From Alphaproteobacteria bacterium (GTDB lineage: Bacteria > Pseudomonadota > Alphaproteobacteria > UBA8366 > JADFVY01): a stretch of 12,197 bases of DNA. The translations under genes were made by a program, and so were the position numbers. This document shows positions 1 to 6,292 of the stretch, piece after piece. The notes under the pieces are model-generated. The model had not been told where the DNA came from and ran no database searches. It worked only from the letters and a program-made list of their open reading frames with translations. Position 1 is the first letter of the stretch. Every line of letters begins with the position of its first letter. The stretch is from positions 1-12,197 of the forward strand of contig JAOUMF010000018.1 in the NCBI GenBank assembly GCA_029881615.1, written 5' to 3'.

Positions 1-1075
1 TCGAGGCGGAAAGCTCTTCGGCGGTCGCGGCAACGGTCTGCACGTTGGCGGTTGCCTGATCCGAGGCGCTGGCCACGTTGGCCGACTGGCGGCTGGTTTC
101 TTCCGCCGTCGCCGACATCTGCTGCGAGGTCGCCTGCATCTCGGTCGCCGCCGAACCCACGCCGTCCACGACATCCTTGACCGTGCGTTCGAAGCGATCG
201 GCCATTTCGTTCATGGTCTGGCGCTTCTCTTCCTCGGCGCGCTGAGCGATGGCCGCCTGTTCCTGTTCCAGGCGCACCTTGTCGATGGCGTTATCCTTGA
301 AGACCTGCACGGCCTTCGCCATCTCGCCGACCTCGTCCCTGCGGGTCAGATCGATGTTGACGTCCAGCTTGCCACCCGCGAGATCGCCCATGATCCTGGT
401 GAGTTTGGCGATAGGCTGGGTAATGCTCAAGCCCAGTGCAATCATAACAGCAACCATGATAAACAAGGCGATCAGGAATACGATTACCGCGAGATTGGTC
501 GAAGTTTCCACTTGGTCCCCAAGCCCGTTCATCGCTTCCTGGAGTTCTTCCGCGCTGGCGTTCTGCAGCATGCCCAAGGCCGTATCAAGCGCCTCGCCCA
601 CCTCGTCAATAACACCGTCCAGCCGCTCAAGCTCATCCTCATCCTGGCGTCGCAGGGCATTTTCAAGATCGATAGTGGCCGCCCGCTCCAATTGCGCGAC
701 GCCATCCATGATCTGTGTGGCGAGTGCGCGGCCATTGGCGACCTTGCCCAGTTCGCCCGCCTCGACGGCCGCCTCGGTCAAACGATCCTTTTCGGCCTTG
801 AACAGGTTCAGCGATACGTCCATGACATCGCGGCGTTCCTTCAGGATCTTGCCTTCAAGCTGATCGACGATCGAATCCATGGAGGCAAGCACCAATTCCT
901 TGCCGGCCATGCGCAAATCGACCAAAGCCTGAAGATGCACGATTTCCTTACTCACCACGTCATCGGCTTCATTGACCTTGCCACTGGTATCGAAAAACAG
1001 CCAGACCAGAACAGCCATCGAGGCTATTGCCATGACACCCATAGTCACCAGTTTAGTTTTGATATTCCAATTCAT
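1..1075 (-). CDS. Methyl-accepting chemotaxis protein 1 (partial, C-terminus cut by window edge)
   Basis: Inner-membrane chemoreceptor that would signal through CheA/CheW to the flagellar motor. The visible 358 codons start MNWNIKTKL. They contain a first membrane helix (about residues 10-28), a mostly helical periplasmic domain (about 29-195), a second membrane helix (about 196-217), a HAMP domain (conserved Pro in ITQPIAKL, then RRDEVGEM) and the first half of the cytoplasmic coiled coil with methylation-helix sequences ([19 protein letters not shown]). The rest, about 207 residues if colinear with the neighbouring paralogue at 1688-3385, lies beyond the left edge. The start is supported by a GGAG ribosome site at 1084-1087, 8 nt upstream, and by exact agreement with the paralogue's start. 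It matches that paralogue without indels at about 90% of bases and, by my translation, about 92% of residues. Residue 319 is Gln here and Glu in the paralogue. The ligand is unknown. Confidence 0.95.
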   Translation of the reverse strand, partial: MNWNIKTKLVTMGVMAIASMAVLVWLFFDTSGKVNEADDVVSKEIVHLQALVDLRMAGKELVLASMDSIVDQLEGKILKERRDVMDVSLNLFKAEKDRLTEAAVEAGELGKVANGRALATQIMDGVAQLERAATIDLENALRRQDEDELERLDGVIDEVGEALDTALGMLQNASAEELQEAMNGLGDQVETSTNLAVIVFLIALFIMVAVMIALGLSITQPIAKLTRIMGDLAGGKLDVNIDLTRRDEVGEMAKAVQVFKDNAIDKVRLEQEQAAIAQRAEEEKRQTMNEMADRFERTVKDVVDGVGSAATEMQATSQQMSATAEETSRQSANVASASDQATANVQTVAATAEELSAS

Positions 1076-1095
1076 ATGTAAAGCTCCGCCTTTTT

Positions 1096-1153
1096 ACCGA
1101 GACATCGGTTACCGAGCATCCTCGCCCACCCAGGAAACCGGTCCGAACCGGTT
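1096..1153 (-). promoter_or_regulatory. Structured 5' leader of MCP 1 (two hairpins)
   Basis: Two perfect inverted repeats lie between the AT-rich promoter region and the start codon at 1075. The outer one is AACCGGT (1136-1142), a 4-nt loop, then ACCGGTT (1147-1153). The inner one is ACCGA (1096-1100), loop GACA, TCGGT (1105-1109), and a second ACCGA at 1111-1115 could compete for the same TCGGT. The inner hairpin ends about 9 nt before the GGAG ribosome site. A role in translation control, or as a protein-binding dyad (ACCGGT is itself palindromic), is possible but inferred. I compared it by eye with the cyclic-di-GMP-I riboswitch and do not find that consensus. Confidence 0.3.
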
Positions 1154-1632
1154 GCACCCTTCGTCTCTGTGTTTACGTTTCGACCCTATCCATTACGGAT
1201 TGGTCATCAAATCATTGTGAATATCTATCGAATTTCGCTAACACAGGGTTAATTAGGGATGCGGAAGTTTAAAAAAATCAATAACTTACCTATTTATATT
1301 ATCAAATAGAAATAAATGGTAATTTGTTTGGGGAAAAAAATAGGGATAGCGCGGAAATATTCTATATCATTAGGGGTATTCACAGCGTTACAAAATAAAT
1401 CTTTTATCAACTATATTGGCAGACATCGCCGAATTAAGCAGGACTTACACAAAATTGGCCTCCCAAAGGAGGCCATCGAAACACGGAAAGGTTTTGAGCC
1501 TTCATTTCCGTCGTCGGCAATTCCGCGAACCAGGGTAAAACGACTGGAAATCAGTTCCGAAGCCCCCTTTTTCTTGCGGTCCCAATACAACTACGGGGGG
1601 GCCTCGCGGCAATGAACAATGGATTTAACAGG
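1154..1632. other. Intergenic region between MCP 2 and MCP 1
   Basis: About 480 nt without a convincing gene. It is extremely AT-rich for this genome: I count 33 G+C in the 120 bases 1261-1380. This is where the MCP 1 promoter should lie, but no -35/-10 or flagellar sigma-28 box stands out. Three TAGGG words in WATAGGG or ATTAGGG context occur at about 1252-1260, 1339-1347 and 1369-1377. The part from 1455 to 1580 is less AT-rich and rich in inverted repeats. A 99-codon plus-strand open frame at 1316-1615 has no ribosome site and no recognisable product, and I do not call it. Confidence 0.6.
1452..1474 (-). terminator. Hairpin, possible weak minus-strand terminator
   Basis: A perfect 7-bp GC-rich stem, GGCCTCC (1457-1463) and GGAGGCC (1468-1474), with a 4-nt loop. 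Reading the minus strand, it is followed by AATTTTG, a short T run. The plus-strand side has no T run. It lies about 160 nt downstream of the clear MCP 2 terminator, so it may be a back-up terminator, the end of a small RNA, or simply a leader hairpin of MCP 1. Confidence 0.3.
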
Positions 1633-1668
1633 AATAAAAAGGGCCGCCCCTGAGAGACGGCCCTTTAT
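1633..1668 (-). terminator. Intrinsic terminator of MCP 2
   Basis: On the minus strand, AAAGGGCCG (1658-1666) and CGGCCCTTT (1638-1646) form a 9-bp stem with an 11-nt loop, followed by TTTTTATT. It begins about 20 nt after the TGA stop of MCP 2 at 1688-1690. Position, stem and T tract all fit a rho-independent terminator. Confidence 0.85.
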
Positions 1669-1687
1669 TTATAACGACATAGACTAA

Positions 1688-3385
1688 TCAGGCAGAACGA
1701 ACTTCCCGCAGGAAGCGGTCGACCTCGCCGCGCAGCCCTTCGGCCTGACGGGCCATTTCCTGGCTGGCGTTGAGCACCTGGTTGGCCGCCGCGCCGGTCT
1801 CGCCCGCCGCCCGCGACACGCTCTCGATATTCTGGTTAACATCCTGCGTGCCCTGGGCCGCCTGCTGAACGTTCCGCGCGATTTCCTGCGTGGACACGCC
1901 CTGTTCCTCGACCGCCGAAGAGATCGTCGTGGCGATATCGTTCACCTCGCCGATGATCGACCGGATCTTGTCGATGGCGGCGACCGCATCGTTGGTCTCT
2001 TCCTGAACCGCGCCGATCTGGGTCGAGATTTCCTCGGTCGCCTTGGCGGTCTGGTTGGCCAGGTTTTTCACTTCCTGGGCCACGACCGCAAAGCCCTTGC
2101 CCGCTTCGCCGGCACGTGCCGCCTCGATGGTGGCGTTCAGGGCCAGCAGATTGGTCTGGCCGGCGATGTCGTTGATCAACGTCACCACTTCGCCGATCCG
2201 GGACGCCGCCTCGGCAAGACCCTTGACCGTTTCGTTGGTAGATTCGGCCTGATCGACCGCGTTCTGCGAGATCCGGGCGGACTGCAGAACCTGGCGGCCG
2301 ATCTCGGCGATCGAGGCGGAAAGCTCTTCCGCGGTCGCGGCAACGGTCTGCACGTTTGCGGTTGCCTGATCCGAAGCACTGGCCACGTTGGCCGACTGGC
2401 GGCTGGTTTCTTCCGCCGTCGCCGACATCTCCTGCGAAGTTGCCTGCATCTCGGTCGCCGCCGAACCCACGCCATCCACGACATCCTTGACCGTGCGCTC
2501 GAAGCGGTCCGCCATCTCGTTCATGGTTTGGCGTTTCTCTTCCTCGGCGCGCTGAGCGATGGCCGCCTGTTCCTGTTCCAGGCGCATCTTGTCAATGGCG
2601 TTGTCCTTGAAGATTTGCACCGCCTTCGCCATCTCGCCGACCTCGTCCCTGCGGGAAAGATCGATGTTGACGTCCAGCTTGCCACCCGCGAGATCGCCCA
2701 TGATCCTGGTGAGCGTGGCGATCGGCTGGGTAATGCTCAAACCCAGTGCAATCATAACACCAACCATGACGAACAAGGCGATCAGGAATACGGTAGTCGC
2801 GAGAGTGGTCGAGGTTTCCACCTGATCCCCAAGCCCATCCATCGCTTCCTGGAGCTCTACCGCGCTGGCGTTCTGCAGCAAGCCCAGGCTTTTATCAAGT
2901 TCCTCGCCAGCCTCATCAATCACAGAGTCCAATCGTTCGAGGTCATCCTCGTCCTGACGCCGGAGCGCGCTCTCAAGATCGATAGTGGCTGCCTGCTCCA
3001 ACTGCGCGACCCCCTCCATGATCTGTGCGGCGAGAGCACGACCGTTAGCGACCTTGCCTAACTGGCCTGCCTCTTCGGCCGCTTCTATCAGGCGGTCCTT
3101 TTCCGCCTTGAACAGGTTCAGCGACTCATCCATGACATCCCTGCGTTCCTTAAGAATCTTGCCTTCAAGCTGATCGACGATCGAATCCATCGCGGCCAGC
3201 ACAAGCTCCTTGCCGGCCATGCGCAAATCAACCAAAGCCTGAAGATGCACGATTTCCTTACTCACCACGTCATCGGCTTCATTGACCTTGCCACTGGTAT
3301 CGAAAAACAGCCAGACCAGAACAGCCATCGAGGCTATTGCCATGACACCCATGGTCACCAGTTTAGTCTTGATATTCCAATTCAT
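1688..3385 (-). CDS. Methyl-accepting chemotaxis protein 2
   Basis: Complete 565-residue chemoreceptor. Layout: short cytoplasmic N-terminus, membrane helix 1 (about 10-28), helical periplasmic sensor domain (29-195), membrane helix 2 (196-217), HAMP (about 218-270, with conserved Pro221 and RRDEVGEM at 246-253), then the signalling coiled coil (about 290-545). The hairpin tip contains [20 protein letters not shown] (404-423) and [18 protein letters not shown] (426-443). Likely methylation segments are [26 protein letters not shown] and SAVEEQGVS. The C-terminus (FLREVRSA) has no CheR-binding NWETF-like tail, so methylation would not depend on such a tether. The periplasmic motif [12 protein letters not shown] (60-71) recurs in all three receptors here. 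The start has GGAG at 3395-3398, 9 nt upstream. It is the close tandem duplicate of MCP 1. The ligand is not inferable. Confidence 0.97.
   Translation of the reverse strand: MNWNIKTKLVTMGVMAIASMAVLVWLFFDTSGKVNEADDVVSKEIVHLQALVDLRMAGKELVLAAMDSIVDQLEGKILKERRDVMDESLNLFKAEKDRLIEAAEEAGQLGKVANGRALAAQIMEGVAQLEQAATIDLESALRRQDEDDLERLDSVIDEAGEELDKSLGLLQNASAVELQEAMDGLGDQVETSTTLATTVFLIALFVMVGVMIALGLSITQPIATLTRIMGDLAGGKLDVNIDLSRRDEVGEMAKAVQIFKDNAIDKMRLEQEQAAIAQRAEEEKRQTMNEMADRFERTVKDVVDGVGSAATEMQATSQEMSATAEETSRQSANVASASDQATANVQTVAATAEELSASIAEIGRQVLQSARISQNAVDQAESTNETVKGLAEAASRIGEVVTLINDIAGQTNLLALNATIEAARAGEAGKGFAVVAQEVKNLANQTAKATEEISTQIGAVQEETNDAVAAIDKIRSIIGEVNDIATTISSAVEEQGVSTQEIARNVQQAAQGTQDVNQNIESVSRAAGETGAAANQVLNASQEMARQAEGLRGEVDRFLREVRSA
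3231..3352. repeat. 122-bp identical block shared by MCP 1 and MCP 2
   Basis: Bases 3231-3352 are identical, by direct comparison, to 921-1042 (constant offset 2310). This is the longest exact match within a colinear duplication covering 1-1075 and 2311-3385. It encodes residues of membrane helix 1 and the first periplasmic turn. The adjoining periplasmic coding part (481-900 versus 2791-3210) differs at about 77 of 420 positions, so identity is unevenly distributed. Confidence 0.9.
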
Positions 3386-3769
3386 CGCAAATTACTCCGC
3401 TATCTCGCCCGATGAGCCGCACCTGTCCACCCGCATCCGGGATTGCATGACCGACGTCCCGCCGCCTCATGCGGCACCGTCACGGCTATAAGCATTTATC
3501 TTTCTGTCACCCCGCTAATACCCATATGTTGCACTACATACCCTAATAATAGTTTAACGAAACAACTAAAAATAGGGTGCTGCAGGATAAAATGTTACTA
3601 TAACTATCACTTATGATGATCATTATAGTAATAAAGTTTATTTCTTTATATCAAAATAGGAATACCTCGTTCCGAGCATAGCCAGCCAGCGGCATAAGAA
3701 ATGTCAGCCCGAACGCACTTGTTGTTACAGGTCGCACAAGAACGGATATCCCCCATTAATGTCGCAGGC
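3386..3769. other. Intergenic region upstream of MCP 2
   Basis: About 384 nt with no gene. The part nearest MCP 2 (3386-3490) is GC-rich and can form small hairpins, such as GCCGC (3461-3465) with GCGGC (3471-3475). The part 3490-3670 is strongly AT-rich (31 G+C in the 120 bases 3541-3660) and should hold the promoter, though I cannot fix a -35/-10 pair. It contains a long 9-bp dyad (3595-3631), a 6-bp dyad ACCCTA/TAGGGT (3540-3545 and 3573-3578), and a stretch at about 3645-3664 resembling 1293-1312 upstream of MCP 1. Confidence 0.6.
3595..3631. repeat. 9-bp perfect inverted repeat (possible operator)
   Basis: TTACTATAA (3595-3603) is the exact reverse complement of TTATAGTAA (3623-3631), with 19 nt between that include a further small palindrome, ATGATCAT. 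It lies about 210-245 nt upstream of the MCP 2 start in AT-rich DNA. Chance is a real possibility in sequence this AT-rich, but arm length and symmetry suggest a regulator site. No T tract follows, so it is not a terminator. Confidence 0.3.
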
Positions 3770-3799
3770 AAAAAATTAGGCCGCCCCAAGGGGGCGGCC
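3770..3799 (-). terminator. Intrinsic terminator of MCP 3
   Basis: On the minus strand a 9-bp all-GC stem, GGCCGCCCC (3791-3799) with GGGGCGGCC (3779-3787) and a 3-nt loop, is followed by TAATTTTTT. It starts about 27 nt after the TGA of MCP 3 at 3826-3828. This is a textbook rho-independent terminator. Confidence 0.9.
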
Positions 3800-3825
3800 C
3801 AACCAATCCGGAATGATCGTGTGAA

Positions 3826-5508
3826 TCAGACGGCACGAATGCCGCGCAGGAACCTGTCTACATCGTTACGCAGCGCCTCGGCCTGTCGCGACATATCCTG
3901 GCTGGCGCCGAGCACCTGGTTGGCTGCGGCGCCGGCCGCGCTTGCCGCGCGCGAGACATTCTCGATATTCAGGTTCACGTCTTGCGTACCCTTGGCCGCC
4001 TGCTGAACGTTGCGGGCAATCTCCTGTGTCGAAACACCCTGTTGCTCAACCGCGGTGGCGATCGTGGTGGCGATTTCGTTCACCTCGATAATAACGCCCC
4101 GAATTCGAACAATCGCCCCCACCGCGTCATTGGTCTCGTTTTGAATGGAATCGATTTGCGCTGAAATTTCCTCGGTCGCCTTGGCGGTCTGATTGGCCAG
4201 ATTCTTGACTTCCTGGGCCACCACCGCGAACCCCTTCCCGGCCTCGCCAGCGCGCGCCGCCTCGATTGTCGCGTTCAGCGCCAGAAGATTGGTCTGACCG
4301 GCGATATTGTTGATCAAATCGACGACTTCGCCGATCTTCGTCGCCGCATCGGACAGCCCTTGCACCGTAACGTTGGTACTTTCGACTTCCTCAACCGCGT
4401 TAGCGGCAATTCTGGCCGACTGATTGACCTGCCGGCCGATTTCCGCGATTGAGGCGGAAAGCTCCTCGGCCGTTGCAGCGACCGTCTGTACATTTATTGC
4501 CGCCTCGTCGGACGCGGCCGCGACACTGGCTGACTGTCGCGAGGTTTCCTCGACCGTGGATGACATTTCCTGGGCCGTCGCCTGCATTTCCGTGGCCGAC
4601 GACGAAACACTTTCGACAACCTGCTTCACTTGCTTCTCGAAACGATCCGCCATTTCAGTCATGGCCTGGCGTTTTTCTTCCTCGACGCGCTGCTGGCTCT
4701 TTTCACGCTCCTGCTCAAGTTGCAGTTTTTCGCCGGCGTTGTCCTTGAAGACCTGAACGGCCATGGCCATCTTGCCCAATTCATCCCGCCTGCCGGTTTC
4801 AACCTCGGCATCAAGATTCCCCTCGGCCAGCATTTCCATGATGTTGGTCAAGCGGGCAACAGGCACGGTAATAGTGCGGCCAACGGCAATCAAAACCAGA
4901 ATAAGGGTTAAAACGAATGCGCCGCCGGCGTAAGCCGATATCCGCGAGCTTTGCACGACGCTGTCGTTCAGCATTGCGCCGGATTCTTTCAACTTCACCG
5001 CAAGTTCGTCTTCCATCTGGGCGAGGATATCCACCAGCCCTTCACCGAATTCATCGATATCGTCGTCAAAGCTGGCATAGGCCTCCTTGCCGGCATGGGC
5101 CTCAATTGCCTGTACCAGTTCCTGCCGCACCACGCGATCGACCGTACCGGTCAGTTCGACCACCTCGCCGGCAAGCTCCATCTTGCCGATGCGGGCGGCG
5201 ACATCCTCGATGATTTCCTGGCTGTTGCGCAGCATTTCGATACTGCTATCCATTACCTCCAGGCGTTCGTCATATACGTAGCCTTCGTCGGCATCGATAA
5301 TTGAATCCATCGCCGCGAGAACCAGTTCTATCGCATGAACACGCAGATCCGAGAGCCTTTGCGCCTGTTCCAGCATAATCTGGTTTTCCCGGGTGGCCTG
5401 TCGGACGGTTATGCCGGAGTTCCAGGAAATGGCCGTCAAAATCGCCACGGCCAGCACCGCCACCAGTCCCATGGAAAACAGTTTCACCTTGATGGTCAGC
5501 TTGAACAT
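3826..5508 (-). CDS. Methyl-accepting chemotaxis protein 3
   Basis: Complete chemoreceptor of 560 residues from the chosen start [10 protein letters not shown]. Membrane helix 1 is at about 10-29, the helical periplasmic domain at about 30-192, membrane helix 2 at about 193-210 and HAMP from about 211 (Pro216, RRDELGKM at 240-247). The signalling coiled coil follows, with tip [20 protein letters not shown] and methylation segments like those of MCP 2. The frame is open upstream to an ATG at 5625, but the ATG at 5508 matches the N-terminus of the other two receptors and has GGAGAG at 5516-5521, 7 nt upstream. A further in-frame ATG at 5523 is possible. The periplasmic domain differs widely from MCP 1 and 2 but keeps [12 protein letters not shown] and a following ER..VMD, so the fold is probably shared and the ligand different. 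No CheR tether is present. Confidence 0.95.
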   Translation of the reverse strand: MFKLTIKVKLFSMGLVAVLAVAILTAISWNSGITVRQATRENQIMLEQAQRLSDLRVHAIELVLAAMDSIIDADEGYVYDERLEVMDSSIEMLRNSQEIIEDVAARIGKMELAGEVVELTGTVDRVVRQELVQAIEAHAGKEAYASFDDDIDEFGEGLVDILAQMEDELAVKLKESGAMLNDSVVQSSRISAYAGGAFVLTLILVLIAVGRTITVPVARLTNIMEMLAEGNLDAEVETGRRDELGKMAMAVQVFKDNAGEKLQLEQEREKSQQRVEEEKRQAMTEMADRFEKQVKQVVESVSSSATEMQATAQEMSSTVEETSRQSASVAAASDEAAINVQTVAATAEELSASIAEIGRQVNQSARIAANAVEEVESTNVTVQGLSDAATKIGEVVDLINNIAGQTNLLALNATIEAARAGEAGKGFAVVAQEVKNLANQTAKATEEISAQIDSIQNETNDAVGAIVRIRGVIIEVNEIATTIATAVEQQGVSTQEIARNVQQAAKGTQDVNLNIENVSRAASAAGAAANQVLGASQDMSRQAEALRNDVDRFLRGIRAV

Positions 5509-5515
5509 CCCAAGT

Positions 5516-5521
5516 CTCTCC
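5516..5521 (-). promoter_or_regulatory. Ribosome binding site fixing the MCP 3 start
   Basis: GGAGAG on the minus strand, 7 nt before the ATG at 5508. It supports the 560-residue product over the 599-residue reading that begins at 5625, whose extra N-terminus does not resemble a chemoreceptor. Confidence 0.7.
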
Positions 5522-5796
5522 ATAAACACGTCCACACGGGAGGCGTTCCGCCCCGTGGCAGATAAACATTGTTCCCATTGCCGGCCAGCCTGCAGGCACG
5601 CTATGGCCAAATGCCCAAAACGCACAAGCCAGCCCCATCAACCACATTCCCAGCTGAGAAGGACAACAAATTTATTTTAAAAGAAGGAATAGAACAGCCG
5701 CCATTAAGGTCAGGTTAACGACTTCCGTTTTGCGGCCATTCATCGGCCCCTGATCCCAATCTCGCCCTCCGTCGCAGAGCGAGCGCCAGCCAGGTC
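5522..5796. other. Intergenic region between allA and MCP 3
   Basis: About 275 nt. I find no convincing terminator for the catabolic operon. The best inverted repeats (CTCGC at 5761-5765 with GCGAG at 5779-5783, and paired GGCC words near 5736-5750) lack a following T tract. An AT-rich patch at 5660-5690 may be part of the MCP 3 promoter. No TAGGG words like those upstream of the other receptors are present. Read-through from the operon into MCP 3 cannot be excluded. Confidence 0.5.
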
Positions 5797-6282
5797 TCAA
5801 CCGGCGTCCGGGAGTTCAACCTCGATCACCTCGTCCAGCATGACGAGCACGGTGTCTTCCGGACCGCCGTCATCGTGGCGAATCATGGTGAAGTCCGTGG
5901 GTCTGTCGAGCACGCACAAGGGCCCATGCCAAACCCCGGCATCGTAATTCACCGCCTGCCCGCCGTCAGCCACGAAGGCACGGATATTATCAATATCTGG
6001 CCCGCCATCCGGCAAAGCCGGGCAAACGACCGCCAGATAACGCCCGCCATTCATCGGCACGAAGAGCTGCATGGAATGGGGGTGACGCTCGATCGCCTTG
6101 ACCATCGGCGCCCGGTGGGCGACACGCATAAAAGTGATATTCAGTTTCGCGTGATCGCGCAGATTATCGGTGCTTGCCGCATACTCGTCGCGCTGCGCCG
6201 GGTCGCCGTTGGAGGTGAGCACCTGCCCCCAGGGGGCAAGAGCTTCGGGCGTCAGTGGTTCGGCCTTGATTATCCTGGTCAT
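5797..6282 (-). CDS. allA: Ureidoglycolate lyase (AllA family)
   Basis: 161 residues, against 160 in E. coli AllA. The family enzyme splits ureidoglycolate into glyoxylate and urea in purine/allantoin breakdown and has a cupin-like cytoplasmic fold. Recognition rests on strings that match my memory of E. coli AllA: ERHPHSMQLFVPMNG (65-79; ERHPLGTQAFIPMKG in E. coli), IRAFVADGGQAVNYDAGVWH (100-119) and PTDFTMI (128-134). The VNYxxxVWH-P core is kept, but the second His of VWHHP is Gly here. It is the last gene of the operon, 10 nt after the CoA-transferase stop, with AGGGA overlapping that stop as the ribosome site. No allantoinase, allantoate amidohydrolase or ureidoglycolate dehydrogenase is nearby, so the true substrate may be another ureido- or hydroxy-acid. 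The family call is secure and the substrate is not. Confidence 0.9.
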   Translation of the reverse strand: MTRIIKAEPLTPEALAPWGQVLTSNGDPAQRDEYAASTDNLRDHAKLNITFMRVAHRAPMVKAIERHPHSMQLFVPMNGGRYLAVVCPALPDGGPDIDNIRAFVADGGQAVNYDAGVWHGPLCVLDRPTDFTMIRHDDGGPEDTVLVMLDEVIEVELPDAG

Positions 6283-6292
6283 GCTTCAATCC

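Noticed and set aside
249..863. Plus-strand open frames across the receptor genes
   Set aside because: They lie antisense to clear MCP coding sequence, have Ser/Arg-rich compositions typical of shadow frames, and recur at the matching place in the duplicate (2559-2825), as expected from antisense of a repeated gene.
1090..1185. Cyclic-di-GMP-I riboswitch before MCP 1
   Set aside because: CGGTAACCGATG resembles the riboswitch 3' end, but the conserved GCAAACC and GCAAAGCC segments are absent.
1480..1535. tRNA-like T-arm (the translated GFEP signature)
   Set aside because: The sequence GGTTTTGAGCC departs from the GGTTCGAACC-type T-loop, and no acceptor, anticodon or D-arm could be fitted around it.
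1316..1615. 99-codon plus-strand open frame in the intergenic region
   Set aside because: No ribosome binding site, AT-rich then GC-rich composition, no recognisable domain, and it runs through hairpins. It is best seen as chance.
1..3385. Mobile element or CRISPR as the cause of the repeats
   Set aside because: The repeated sequence is entirely receptor coding sequence, with no transposase, terminal inverted repeats, target-site duplications or spaced short repeats.
5509..5625. N-terminal extension of MCP 3 to the ATG at 5625
   Set aside because: The added residues are not receptor-like, and the ATG at 5508 has a good ribosome site and matches the paralogues' N-terminus.
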